DNA of 22,672 nt from JBOGGX01 sp050744245 (GCA_050744245.1 JBOGGX010000115.1:1-22672); one strand, 5' to 3'. Shown: positions 14,715 through 22,233, counted from the first letter of the stretch. Notes: generated by a model from the letters alone, not told the origin. Translations and numbers: made by a program.

Positions 14715-15635
14715 TCACCACGCCACTTCGGAGCACCCCTGGTGGCTCTCGGGTTCCACTTGGAGGGTGGCATGGTGGATGCCGAACCGGTCGCGCAGGA
14801 TGACGCGGGCCTGGTCGAGGACGCCGTGGGTGTCGGTGCCCTCGGCCACCATCACGTGGGCCGACGCCACCTCCATGTCGGAGGTCAGGGTCCACACGTG
14901 AAGATCGTGCACGTCGACCACGCCGCCGACGCCGGCCAGCTCGACCCGCATGGCGTCGAGGTCGGCGTCCGGCGGGGCGGCCTGCACCAGGATGCGGAGC
15001 GCCTGCGCCCCCAGGCGCCACGTGCGGGGCAGGATGAACAGGCCGATCGCCAACCCGACCGCCGGGTCGACCCAGGTCCACCCGGTGGCCCGCAGGACCA
15101 GGGCGCCGACGATGACGCCGAGCGATCCGATGGTGTCGGCGGCCACCTCGACGAACGCGCCTTCGACGTTGAGCGACTCCTTCGCCCCCCGACGGAGCAG
15201 GGCGAAGGCGACCAGGTTGGCGGCCAGGCCGATGACGGCGACGACCAGCATCGGCCCGCTGAGCACGTCGACCGGGTCGGCGAAGCGCCGGATCGCCTCC
15301 ACCAGCACGTAGATCGCCACCCCGAACAACAGGACCGAGTTGGCCAGGGCGGCCAGGATCTCGAGGCGGTACAACCCGAAGGTCCGGTCGCTCCGCTCGC
15401 TCCCGCGGTCGGCCAGCTGGATGGCGGCCAGGGCCATCCCCAAGCCGACGACGTCGGTGAGCATATGACCGGCGTCGGACAGCAGGGCCAGCGAGTTGCT
15501 CAGCACGCCGGTCACGAACTCGAGCACCGTGACCCCGGCCAGCAGGATCAGGGCGACGCCGAGCGCCCGCTTGTGCCTGGCCCCGGCCCGGACCGAGCCG
15601 TGGGCGTGCGCCGGTCGGCGGGGTCCCCGCTCCAT
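14715..15635 (-). CDS. CzcD-type cation diffusion facilitator exporter
   Basis: A 306-residue cation diffusion facilitator of the CzcD/ZnT type, which exports Zn2+, Co2+ or Cd2+ from the cytoplasm in exchange for protons. Six membrane segments are predicted between residues 25 and 205. The transport-site motif SDAGHMLTD (53-61) carries His57 and Asp61. In the fifth helix the partner motif is EVAAD (Glu163, Asp167), a Glu-for-His variant of the kind seen in CzcD itself. The cytoplasmic C-domain with DLHVWTLTSD follows near 218-230. The N-terminus holds a short HAH cluster (10-12). I chose the ATG at 15635 because the upstream extension is not family-like; GTGGAG directly before it makes the GTG at 15641 an alternative. 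It is divergent from rpmB. Confidence 0.9.
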   Translation of the reverse strand: MERGPRRPAHAHGSVRAGARHKRALGVALILLAGVTVLEFVTGVLSNSLALLSDAGHMLTDVVGLGMALAAIQLADRGSERSDRTFGLYRLEILAALANSVLLFGVAIYVLVEAIRRFADPVDVLSGPMLVVAVIGLAANLVAFALLRRGAKESLNVEGAFVEVAADTIGSLGVIVGALVLRATGWTWVDPAVGLAIGLFILPRTWRLGAQALRILVQAAPPDADLDAMRVELAGVGGVVDVHDLHVWTLTSDMEVASAHVMVAEGTDTHGVLDQARVILRDRFGIHHATLQVEPESHQGCSEVAW

Positions 15636-15720
15636 CTCCACCAGTCTGCCGGATGGCGGATTCCATCGATCCGCTGGTAGCGTGACCGGCCGGTTTGTCC
15701 CGGTCCGTCGACCTGCATCC

Positions 15721-15740
15721 CCGAGCATCCCCGAGCATCC
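15721..15740 (+). repeat. Two tandem copies of a 10-bp unit in the rpmB leader
   Basis: CCGAGCATCC occurs twice in direct succession, flanked by partial copies (TGCATCC before, CGAG after). It lies 15-34 nt before the L28 start. It may be a slippage product with no role, or part of an operator; I cannot decide. Confidence 0.6.
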
Positions 15741-15754
15741 CGAGGTTCTCCTTC

Positions 15755-15949
15755 ATGGCCGCTGTGTGTGAGGTGTGTGGCAAGCATCCCTGGTTCGGGA
15801 TGCGGCTGAGCCATTCCCATCGGCGGACCAAGCGCCGCTGGAACCCCAACATCCAGCGGGTCAGGGCGCTCGTCGACGGCTCGCCCCGGCGGGTGAACGT
15901 GTGCACCGCCTGCATCAAGGCCGGCAAGGTCCAGAAGGTCGTCCACTGA
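15755..15949 (+). CDS. rpmB: 50S ribosomal protein L28, zinc-ribbon type
   Basis: A 64-residue L28. The sequence opens MAAVCEVCGKHPWFGMRLSH and carries RRTKRRWNPNIQRVR in the middle, both typical of bacterial L28. Two CxxC pairs (C5/C8 and C49/C52) form a zinc ribbon, the 'C+' version; actinobacteria commonly keep both C+ and zinc-free C- paralogs, the latter made under zinc starvation. The ATG at 15755 gives the family N-terminus; an earlier ATG at 15695 would add 20 unrelated residues. The gene sits next to, and divergent from, a CzcD-type metal exporter, an intriguing zinc neighbour, but nothing in the 119-bp gap looks like a Zur site. A 10-bp tandem repeat lies at 15721-15740 in its leader. 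Confidence 0.94.
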   Translation: MAAVCEVCGKHPWFGMRLSHSHRRTKRRWNPNIQRVRALVDGSPRRVNVCTACIKAGKVQKVVH

Positions 15950-15950
15950 C

Positions 15951-15970
15951 GACACCGCCCGACACCGCCC
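15951..15970 (+). repeat. Two tandem copies of a 10-bp unit after rpmB
   Basis: GACACCGCCC occurs twice in direct succession just after the rpmB stop codon. There is no hairpin here and no evident role. Confidence 0.55.
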
Positions 15971-16035
15971 TTTGGCTGGTCGCTCGCCTGGGCCGTTAGC
16001 CTCGGTCGACCGTTACCGATCCGAGGAGACGGTCC

Positions 16036-16296
16036 GTGCAAGGCGTGATCAAGTCGTACGACCCAGGGACAGGTGACGGCCTGGTGCTCTGCGACAGCGA
16101 CTACCGCGAGTATGAGCTCGGCCCAGACGCGTTCGCCGGATCGGTGTTCCGGATGGTGCGGCAGGGTCAGCGGGTGATCTTCGACATCGACGACCGCGGC
16201 CTCGCCACCAGGCTCCGCCTCGGGTCCGAGGTCGACATGGGGACACCGGGATTTCCGCCGTCGGACCGCCAGCCCCTCGAGCCGGAGGCAACGTGA
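16036..16296 (+). CDS. Cold-shock-like small OB-fold protein
   Basis: An 86-residue protein resembling a cold-shock domain with degenerate RNA-binding motifs. MQGVIKSYDPGTGDGLVL (1-18) lines up with the CspA start (GxVKWFNxxKGxGFI), and GQRVIFDIDDRGLATRLRLG (44-63) with the GQxVxFxVxxGxxGxxAxNV end. The aromatic RNP1/RNP2 residues of true Csp proteins are largely replaced, so nucleic acid binding is uncertain. A Pro-rich tail of about 18 residues follows. The GTG start at 16036 has a clear GAGGAG 7 nt upstream, which settles it. Its stop overlaps the pckG start (GTGA), so the two are translated together. TAGCCT at 15997-16002 could be the -10 box. Fold by analogy; role unknown. Confidence 0.72.
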   Translation: MQGVIKSYDPGTGDGLVLCDSDYREYELGPDAFAGSVFRMVRQGQRVIFDIDDRGLATRLRLGSEVDMGTPGFPPSDRQPLEPEAT

Positions 16297-18110
16297 CCGC
16301 AGCACCCACCACCAACCGCAGGCTCCTGGCGTTCGTCGAGGAGGCGGCCCGGCTCGCGCAACCCGATCGCGTCGAATGGTGCGACGGCTCGGCCGAGGAG
16401 TACGACCGGCTGTGCCGTCTCCTCGTCGAGGCGGGCACCTTCCGCACGCTCGACGAGGCCAAGCGGCCCAACAGCTACCTGGCCGTGAGCGACCCGGCCG
16501 ACGTGGCCAGGGTCGAGGACCGCACGTTCATCTGCACGCCGCGTCAGATCGACGCCGGGCCGACCAACAACTGGCGCGACCCGGAGGAGATGCGGGCCAC
16601 GCTGACCGGTCTGTTCGCGGGGTCGATGCGGGGGCGCACGATGTACGTCGTGCCGTTCTCGATGGGCCCGCTCGGCTCGCCGATCGCCCACATCGGCATC
16701 GAGATCACCGACTCGCCGTACGTGGCGGTGAACATGCGGATCATGACCCGCATGGGCCGGCAGGTGCTCGACGTGCTGGGCGGCCACGGCGAGTTCGTGC
16801 CCTGTCTGCACTCGGTCGGCCACCCGCTGGTCGACGACGACGGCAACCGGCGGGACGACGTCGCCTGGCCGTGCAACGCCGACAACAAGTACATCGTCCA
16901 CTTCCCCGAGACCCGCGAGATCTGGTCGTTCGGCTCGGGCTACGGCGGCAACGCCTTGCTCGGGAAGAAGTGCTTCGCCCTCCGCATCGCCTCGGTCCTC
17001 GCCCGCGACGAGGGCTGGCTGGCCGAGCACATGCTCATCATCGGTGTCACGCCGCCCAACGGGCAGAAGCGCTACCTCGGCGCTGCGTTCCCGTCCGCGT
17101 GCGGCAAGACGAACATGGCGATGCTCATCCCGACCCTGCCCGGGTGGAAGGTCGAGACGATCGGCGACGACATCTGCTGGATGAAGTTCGCCGACGACGG
17201 CCGGTTGCACGCGATCAACCCGGAGGCCGGGTTCTTCGGCGTGGCCCCGGGCACGTCGGAGCGGACCAACCCCAACGCGATGGAGACGCTGTGGGGCAAC
17301 TCGATCTTCACCAACTGCGCCCTCACCGACGACAACGACGTCTGGTGGGAGGGCATGACCGACGAGCCGCCGGCCCACCTCGTCGACTGGAAGGGCAACG
17401 ACTGGACGCCCCATGGCGCCGGGGCCCGGCCGGCGGCCCACCCCAACGCCCGGTTCACGGCCCCGGCGGCCCAGTGTCCCTCGATCGCCCCCGAGTGGGA
17501 GGACCCGGCCGGCGTGCCCATCTCGGCCATCCTGTTCGGCGGGCGGCGGGCGTCCAACGTTCCGCTCGTCACGCAGTCGTTCGACTGGCGGCACGGCGTG
17601 TTCCTCGGGTCGATCATGTCGTCGGAGACCACGGCCGCCGCGGCCGGGGCGGTGGGGCGGCTCCGGTTCGACCCCTTCGCCATGCTCCCGTTCTGCGGGT
17701 ACAACATGGGCAACTACTTCGCCCACTGGCTCCGCACCGGCGAGCGGGCCGACGCCAACAAGCTGCCCAGGCTGTTCTGGGTCAACTGGTTCCGCCGAGG
17801 CGCCGACGGCTCGTTCCTCTGGCCGGGCTTCGGCGACAACAGCCGGGTGCTGAAGTGGATCGTCGAGCGCCTTGACAACGGCGCCGACGCGGTCGAGACC
17901 CCGATCGGCCACGTGCCGGCCGCCGACGCCATCGACACCACGGGGCTCGACATCGACCCTTCGACGATGGCGGAACTGCTCCAGGTCGACGTCGAGGCCT
18001 GGCGGCAGGAGGTTCCGCTGATCGAGGACCACTACACCGGATTGGGCGAGCGGCTGCCAGCCGAGCTCAAGGAGGAGCTGCGCAACCTGGAGAAGCGGCT
18101 GGCCAACTGA
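16293..18110 (+). CDS. pckG: Phosphoenolpyruvate carboxykinase, GTP-dependent
   Basis: A 605-residue GTP-type PEP carboxykinase, normal length. It interconverts oxaloacetate plus GTP with PEP, CO2 and GDP, the entry to gluconeogenesis. FPSACGKTN (266-274) is the diagnostic P-loop with the reactive cysteine. Other conserved parts are YVVPFSMGP (118-126), NADNKYIVHFPE (195-206), ILFGGRR and MLPFCGYNMGNYF in the second half, and WVNWFRRG. All expected binding regions are present. The GTG at 16293 overlaps the preceding cold-shock-like gene by 4 nt, so translation is coupled. Together with pyruvate kinase in the same window it covers the PEP-pyruvate-oxaloacetate node, though the two genes are far apart and not co-transcribed. 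Confidence 0.97.
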   Translation: MTAAPTTNRRLLAFVEEAARLAQPDRVEWCDGSAEEYDRLCRLLVEAGTFRTLDEAKRPNSYLAVSDPADVARVEDRTFICTPRQIDAGPTNNWRDPEEMRATLTGLFAGSMRGRTMYVVPFSMGPLGSPIAHIGIEITDSPYVAVNMRIMTRMGRQVLDVLGGHGEFVPCLHSVGHPLVDDDGNRRDDVAWPCNADNKYIVHFPETREIWSFGSGYGGNALLGKKCFALRIASVLARDEGWLAEHMLIIGVTPPNGQKRYLGAAFPSACGKTNMAMLIPTLPGWKVETIGDDICWMKFADDGRLHAINPEAGFFGVAPGTSERTNPNAMETLWGNSIFTNCALTDDNDVWWEGMTDEPPAHLVDWKGNDWTPHGAGARPAAHPNARFTAPAAQCPSIAPEWEDPAGVPISAILFGGRRASNVPLVTQSFDWRHGVFLGSIMSSETTAAAAGAVGRLRFDPFAMLPFCGYNMGNYFAHWLRTGERADANKLPRLFWVNWFRRGADGSFLWPGFGDNSRVLKWIVERLDNGADAVETPIGHVPAADAIDTTGLDIDPSTMAELLQVDVEAWRQEVPLIEDHYTGLGERLPAELKEELRNLEKRLAN

Positions 18111-18191
18111 GCCGCCACGCGGCGCGGGTCGCTCGCGTCCGCCTACGATCGGCCGACCAGCACGACCAGCACATCGAAAAGGGGGGTCCGA

Positions 18192-18428
18192 ATGGCGGTG
18201 AGTGCGTACATCCTGATTCAGACCGAGGTCGGGAAGGCCGCCCAGGTGGCCACCGAGGTCGGTGGCATCGACGGGGTGATCTCGGCCGAGGACGTCACCG
18301 GGCCCTACGACGTGATCGCCCGGGCCGAGGCCGACTCGGTCGACGACCTGGGCAAGATGGTGGTGAGCCGCATCCAGATGATCGACGGCATCACCCGGAC
18401 CCTCACCTGCCCGATCGTCCACCTGTAG
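18192..18428 (+). CDS. Stand-alone Lrp/AsnC ligand-binding (RAM) domain protein
   Basis: A 78-residue protein consisting only of the RAM/Lrp-AsnC C-terminal domain, without the DNA-binding helix-turn-helix. It reads as a beta-alpha-beta-beta-alpha-beta fold: AYILIQTEVGKAAQVA, then VISAEDVTGPYDVIARAEA with the GPYD turn at 37-40, and the second helix DLGKMVVSRIQMI. Full Lrp proteins bind amino acids here and oligomerise. Stand-alone versions can modulate full-length Lrp proteins or act alone; which applies is unknown. A purine-rich AAAAGGGGGG ends 5 nt before the ATG. TACGAT at 18144-18149 is a possible -10 box, so it may have its own promoter after pckG, 81 bp upstream. Confidence 0.9.
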   Translation: MAVSAYILIQTEVGKAAQVATEVGGIDGVISAEDVTGPYDVIARAEADSVDDLGKMVVSRIQMIDGITRTLTCPIVHL

Positions 18429-18541
18429 CACCGCGCCAACCCGCGTCGGGATCCCGGTCCCGGTCCCCCCGTTTGCGCGCGCTCAGGTCCGCCATTGATA
18501 CCCCAGCGCCCACAAAGGTCAAAAGCGGGCGTCGGGGCGGG

Positions 18542-18991
18542 TCAGCGGGCGCCGACGAGGAGGGCGCGGATGCCCAGTGCCATCAGGAACAGCCCGCCGA
18601 GCCCGTACACCAGGTACACCCGCCGGCGCACCCAGGCCGACGTCGACCGGTAGCTGTACAGGATCCCGACGGCGATGATGGCCACGAACCCGTAGAACAG
18701 GTGGAACGGCGGCGGCTCGATCCCGAGCCCGGCCACCAGTCCGACCCCCAACCCGGCCTGCACGAAGATCGTCAGCTGGGCCGCGATCGTGAACCACCAC
18801 AACGCCCGGGTCCGCAGCGGCTCCCACCAGTGGGCGGCCAGGGCCCACCCCCCGGCCATGGCATTGCCGACGATCACGACCCACGCCCAGCCGGTGTGCA
18901 GGTCGATCAGCCAGAGCGCGGCGCCGAGAACGCGAGCCGATCCGATGGCCGGATGGTAGGGGTCGCCTCGTCCCCGTCTACAAATCCGCAA
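18542..18991 (-). CDS. Hypothetical membrane protein with four predicted helices
   Basis: A 149-residue protein I cannot assign to a named family. Four hydrophobic segments are visible: about residues 28-48 (LIDLHTGWAWVVIVGNAMAG region), 63-88, 94-112 and 122-145. Short Arg-rich loops (RTR, RRR) between them suggest a cytoplasmic side. The start is uncertain: the frame opens with TTG at 18991 and no ATG or GTG occurs before the first helix, so TTG is the best choice, with GGTGAG 2 nt before it. The start lies only 11 bp from that of the divergent thioesterase gene, so the promoters must overlap the opposite coding regions. A short basic N-terminal tail precedes the first helix. No function proposed. 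Confidence 0.7.
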   Translation of the reverse strand: MRICRRGRGDPYHPAIGSARVLGAALWLIDLHTGWAWVVIVGNAMAGGWALAAHWWEPLRTRALWWFTIAAQLTIFVQAGLGVGLVAGLGIEPPPFHLFYGFVAIIAVGILYSYRSTSAWVRRRVYLVYGLGGLFLMALGIRALLVGAR

Positions 18992-19002
18992 GACTCACCG
19001 GG

Positions 19003-19446
19003 ATGTCCCGGGTGCCGACCGCGCCGACCTCGACCGCCGCCGAGCTGACCGAGCGGCTCCACCGGTCGTTCCCCGAGACCGGCATGCAGGCCCGCATCAC
19101 GGTCGACGAGGTCGGCGACAAGCGGCTCCGCCTGCGCTACCGGGTGAGCGCCGAGGGCGCCGAGATCCGGCCGGGCGGCACCGTCTCCGGGCCGACGCTC
19201 ATGACCATGGCCGACACCGTCGCCTGGCTGCTCACCCTGGCTCAGCTCCCGGCGGGCGTCGACGCGCTCACGTCGAGCCTCACCATCAGCTTCCTGCGCC
19301 CGCCCGCCCCGTCCGATCTCGTGGGCGAGGGCCGGCTGCTGCGCATGGGTCGCCGGTTGTCGGTCGTCGACGTCACCATCACGTCCGTCGGCCAACCCGA
19401 CCCGGTCGCGGTCGCGACCGTGACCTACGCCCCTCTGCTCGGTTGA
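19003..19446 (+). CDS. PaaI-like hotdog-fold thioesterase
   Basis: A 147-residue single hotdog-domain protein of the PaaI/YdiI thioesterase group, which hydrolyses acyl-CoA thioesters. The stretch RPGGTVSGPTLMTMADTVAW (about residues 57-76) is the hotdog central helix with its approach loop, where the conserved Asp acts in catalysis. SSLTISFLRPP (about 86-96) and the C-terminal strands with VDVTITS complete the fold. Length is normal. The ATG at 19003 has no ribosome binding site; TACAAA at 18979-18984 could be its -10 box. The substrate is unknown, but an alpha-methylacyl-CoA racemase-type gene 1.5 kb away suggests acyl-CoA metabolism in this region. A lipoprotein gene follows 61 nt downstream on the same strand. 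Confidence 0.85.
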   Translation: MSRVPTAPTSTAAELTERLHRSFPETGMQARITVDEVGDKRLRLRYRVSAEGAEIRPGGTVSGPTLMTMADTVAWLLTLAQLPAGVDALTSSLTISFLRPPAPSDLVGEGRLLRMGRRLSVVDVTITSVGQPDPVAVATVTYAPLLG

Positions 19447-19507
19447 ACACCCGGTCGGTCCGGCTCGTATCTCCCAGGACCAACTCACCACCGGGAGGTA
19501 CGTCAAC

Positions 19508-19972
19508 GTGCCCACGAAGCTCGCCGCCGGACTGGCGGCGCTCGCACTGCTGTTTGCCGCATGCGGCGACGACGACGACGGCGCCGACGACGCCACGACC
19601 GACACCACCGCCGCCGCGGCCTCCGACGCCACGGTCGACGTCGCCAACACCAGCCTCGGAGATGTCCTGGTCGATGCGCAGGGCTTCACGCTGTACGTCT
19701 TCGACATGGACGAGCCCGGAACCAGCAACTGCTCGGGTGAGTGCCTCGACAGTTGGCCGCCCGCGATCGTCGACGAGGGCTTCGAGGTCGCCGACGGGCT
19801 CGACCAGGCGATGTTCGGCACGATCGACGCGCCGAGCGGCACGCAGCTCACGGTCAACGAACGGCCGCTGTACACCTTCGCGGCCGACGCCGCCCCCGGC
19901 GACGTGAACGGCCAGGCCGTCAGGGGCGTGTGGTGGGCGGTCGGCGCCGACGGCAACCCGATCGAGGGCTAG
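19508..19972 (+). CDS. Secreted lipoprotein with PF03640-type repeats (COG4315)
   Basis: A 154-residue lipoprotein. The signal peptide ends in the lipobox FAAC with Cys19, followed by an Asp/Thr/Ala-rich linker (20-47). The body shows the 'secreted repeat of unknown function' pattern: GDVLVDAQGFTLYVFDMD (about 51-68), CSGECLDSWPP (75-85), and a second unit ending in NERPLYTFAADAAPGDVNGQ and GVWWAVGADG. The two cysteines C75 and C79 are typical. The molecular function of the family is unknown; it acts outside the membrane. The GTG start at 19508 has GGGAGG about 10 nt upstream. It follows the thioesterase by 61 nt, and its stop faces the decayed SRPBCC locus. No damage seen. Confidence 0.92.
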   Translation: MPTKLAAGLAALALLFAACGDDDDGADDATTDTTAAAASDATVDVANTSLGDVLVDAQGFTLYVFDMDEPGTSNCSGECLDSWPPAIVDEGFEVADGLDQAMFGTIDAPSGTQLTVNERPLYTFAADAAPGDVNGQAVRGVWWAVGADGNPIEG

Positions 19973-19981
19973 GCCGCCCGG

Positions 19982-20373
19982 TCAGCCCCCGGCGCCCAGC
20001 CGCTCGGTCAAGGCAGTCGGTCCGGCCCGCGGTGTGGTTGTCGCCGGCCTCGGCCGACGTCAGGCCGTCGTGGGTGAGGACGAGTTCGGTCAGCCCGCGG
20101 TCGAGATCGCCGACCGAGATGCACGGTGGACTCGTCGTCCTCGCCGTCCCATCGCCACGTGATCACCAAACGGCCGGGTACGTGACCTCGACGACGCGAC
20201 CGGAGACGCCCATGTTCTGACCGTCGGGCAGCCCCGTGCTTTCGGATGGCATAGACCCCGCCGACCCGAGGGTCGAAGGCGGCCTCCGTGGCGAACACGG
20301 TAGGCCAGAACCACATCTTCAGCTCGTTCGGATCGGTGAAGGCGCGGAACACCCGGTCACCCGGGCAGTCCAA
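19982..20373 (-). pseudogene. SRPBCC/AHSA1-family pseudogene with several frameshifts
   Basis: Pieces of one SRPBCC (Aha1/polyketide cyclase-like) protein can be read in three frames. From 20373: LDCPGDRVFRAFTDPNEL and FDPRVGGVYAIRKH. After an extra base in the GGGG run at 20232-20235: GLPDGQNMGVSGRVVEVTYP. After a missing base near 20173-20177: GRLVITWRWDGEDDESTV. After an extra base near 20116-20121: VGDLDRGLTELVLTHDGL through DNHTAGRTDC. After one more shift near 20012: LTERLGAGG and a TGA at 19982. The first residues (usually about 10-15 before the DxPxxxVF motif) are missing, cut at the junction with the PIG-L remnant. Sequence in each piece is still well conserved, so the breaks are recent, or assembly errors. 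Nothing else in the window shows such breaks in a well-conserved gene. Confidence 0.8.
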
Positions 20374-20920
20374 TCGAGGAGCGAGGTCTCCCGCAAGCCG
20401 GGCTCGGCCCCGACGTGGATGAACCACTCCGTGCCGAACGCCATGGCGAACATCTCGGGCGGGATGGTCAGGAACCAGGAATCGGGCGGGATCTGGCTGG
20501 CGTGGGCGGTCATGGCCGCCCGTTTCCGGTCCAGCCAAGATGTGACGTCGACCGCGGTGGTGAGGCTGGCCTCGGGGACGGCGAAGTTCTCGTCGAGCTC
20601 GATCTCGGCCATCAGTTCGGCGAACTGACGCAGGCGCTCGTCGTGGGCGGCCGCGGGCCGGCCATGCCGGAGTCGATGTAGCCGAGGAACTCGACTCGCG
20701 CCACGCCGAGGATCCCGGCCGCGGCCATAGTCTCCTTCACCCGGCGTTCGGTGAGCGTCTCACCCGGGTCGAGGAACGCGTCGGGCACCTCGCCTCCCTC
20801 CCCCTTGGTCGCGACGACCAGCACGACCCGGTGGCCCTCATCGGCCATCCTGGCCATCACCCCGGCCGTCGCGATGGACTCGTCGTCGGGATGGGCATGG
20901 GAGAAGACGATCGCGGCCAC
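20319..20920 (-). pseudogene. PIG-L/LmbE-type deacetylase pseudogene with internal deletion
   Basis: The N-terminal part (GTG at 20920) reads FSHAHPDDESIATAGVMARM, TKGEGGEV and FLGYIDSGMAG, the start of a GlcNAc-PI/MshB/Mca-type zinc deacetylase with its HPDDE metal motif. It then leaves frame near 20650. A second frame, from about 20650 (AAHDERLRQFAEL) and with an ATG at 20612, gives the family C-terminus: TAVDVTSWLDRKRAAM, HASQIPPDSWF and FAMAFGTEWFIHVGAEPG. The middle, roughly 90-110 residues including the second zinc motif (GHPDH), is gone. The C-terminus then runs into the SRPBCC remnant and stops at 20319. Such an enzyme cannot be active. The gene starts 3 nt after the CoA transferase stop, so it was in one operon with it. 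Confidence 0.85.
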
Positions 20921-20923
20921 CGG

Positions 20924-22069
20924 TCAGGACACCACACCCGCGTCGCGGAGCTTGGCCACCCGGTCGGCGTCGAGACCGAGCTCGGCGAGCACGGCGTCGG
21001 TGTCCGCTCCGGGCCGAACCGCGGGCCCGGCCATCGCGCTCGGCGTCCGGCTGAACCGGGGGGCGGGTGCTGGCTGGGGCACCCCGTCCATCTCGACGAA
21101 GGTGCCCCGCGCCACGAGATGCGGGTGCCGCGGCGCCTCGGCCAGCGAGAGCACCGGTGCGAAGCAGACGTCGGTGCCCTCCAGCAGCTCGGTCCACTCG
21201 GCCCTCGTCCTGGTCAGGAACACCGCCGCCAGCCGTTCCCTGATCGCCGGCCAGCGCGCCCGGTCCATGCGCTGGCGCAGGTCGGAGTCCGCCTCCGAGC
21301 CGTCGAGGTCGAGCCGGGCCAACAGCTCGGCGTAGAACTGCGGTTCGAGCGACCCGATGCTGACGTGCTCGCCGTCGGCGCATTCGTACACGTCGTAGAA
21401 GGGGGCCCCCGTGTCGAGCAGGTTCGTGCCCCGCTCGTCGGACCACAGGCCCGCGGCCCGCAACGAGTGGAACATCGTCATCAGCAATGCGGCCCCATCG
21501 ACCATGGCCGCGTCGACAACCTGGCCGACACCCGACCGCTGCGCCTCGAACAGCCCGCCGACCAGGCCGAGGGCGAGCAGCATGCCGCCGCCCCCGAAGT
21601 CGCCGACCAGGTTGAGGGGTGGGACCGGCGGCCCGTCCCGTCGGCCGATCGAATGGAGGGCGCCGGCCAGGGCGATGTAGTTGATGTCGTGCCCGGCCGT
21701 CCCGGCCAGCGGTCCGTCCTGGCCCCATCCCGTCATCCGCCCGTAGACCAGCTTGGGATTGCGGGCCAGGCAGTCGTCCGGGCCCAGACCCAGGCGCTCG
21801 GCGACGCCGGGCCGGAACCCCTCGATGACGGCGTCCGACCCGGCGATCAGGTCGAGGACGACCGCCGCCCCGTCGGGATGCTTCAGGTCGACGGCGAGCG
21901 AGCGCCGGCCCCGCAGCAACAGGTCGGCCGGTGCATCCGACGCGGCGGCCGCCGGGCGTTCGCATCGGATGACCTGGGCGCCCATGTCGGCCAGCACCAT
22001 TCCGCAGAACGGACCTGCACCGATGCCTCCGAGCTCGATGATGCGGACGCCGGCCAGCGGTCCGGCCAC
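20924..22069 (-). CDS. Alpha-methylacyl-CoA racemase-type CaiB/BaiF CoA transferase family protein
   Basis: A 381-residue family III CoA transferase-fold protein, closest to alpha-methylacyl-CoA racemase (Amacr/MCR). It inverts the 2-methyl group of branched acyl-CoAs, as in breakdown of sterol side chains and branched fatty acids. Catalytic residues are visible where the M. tuberculosis MCR has them, shifted by one: His127 (GHDINY, 126-131), Asp157 (GDFGGGGM, 156-163) and Glu242 (SLEPQFY). The start IIELGGIGAGPFCGMVLADMG-like block (10-30) is the CoA site. The GTG at 22069 has GAGGAGG 5 nt upstream, better than the longer frame from 22132. It is followed after 3 nt by the broken PIG-L gene. 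The gene itself is intact. True CoA transferase activity is a less likely alternative. Confidence 0.9.
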   Translation of the reverse strand: MAGPLAGVRIIELGGIGAGPFCGMVLADMGAQVIRCERPAAAASDAPADLLLRGRRSLAVDLKHPDGAAVVLDLIAGSDAVIEGFRPGVAERLGLGPDDCLARNPKLVYGRMTGWGQDGPLAGTAGHDINYIALAGALHSIGRRDGPPVPPLNLVGDFGGGGMLLALGLVGGLFEAQRSGVGQVVDAAMVDGAALLMTMFHSLRAAGLWSDERGTNLLDTGAPFYDVYECADGEHVSIGSLEPQFYAELLARLDLDGSEADSDLRQRMDRARWPAIRERLAAVFLTRTRAEWTELLEGTDVCFAPVLSLAEAPRHPHLVARGTFVEMDGVPQPAPAPRFSRTPSAMAGPAVRPGADTDAVLAELGLDADRVAKLRDAGVVS

Positions 22070-22191
22070 GGTTCCTCCTCGCCTCGCAGGTCTGCATCCT
22101 GCCATCACCCCATGGCGCGGCGCCCCGACCACCCCATCGCCACGTATCGCATCCCGACCGATCGGGTAGCGAGATCGCCGGTTGCTGGCGT

Positions 22192-22209
22192 GCCGGCCCC
22201 CGGGCCGGC
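22192..22209 (+). other. Stem-loop in the leader of the small membrane protein gene
   Basis: GCCGGCC (22192-22198) and GGCCGGC (22203-22209) can pair around CCCG, followed by GCTTTCC. It lies 25 nt before the ATG at 22234, ahead of the ribosome binding site, so it could be a leader structure or the end of an upstream transcript. Confidence 0.35.
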
Positions 22210-22233
22210 GCTTTCCACTACGGAGGACCCACG

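Noticed and set aside
13842..15680. Plus-strand open frame of 612 codons across the lipoprotein and CzcD genes
   Set aside because: It runs antisense to two supported genes, with a His/Gln/Gly/Arg-rich composition and no motif.
16167..18431. Minus-strand open frame of 754 codons opposite pckG
   Set aside because: Shadow of pckG, which has every diagnostic motif of PEP carboxykinase.
20319..20612. Independent small gene of 97 codons starting at the ATG at 20612
   Set aside because: Its sequence is the C-terminal part of a PIG-L deacetylase and it ends by running out of frame into the SRPBCC remnant, so it is a fragment and not a gene of its own.
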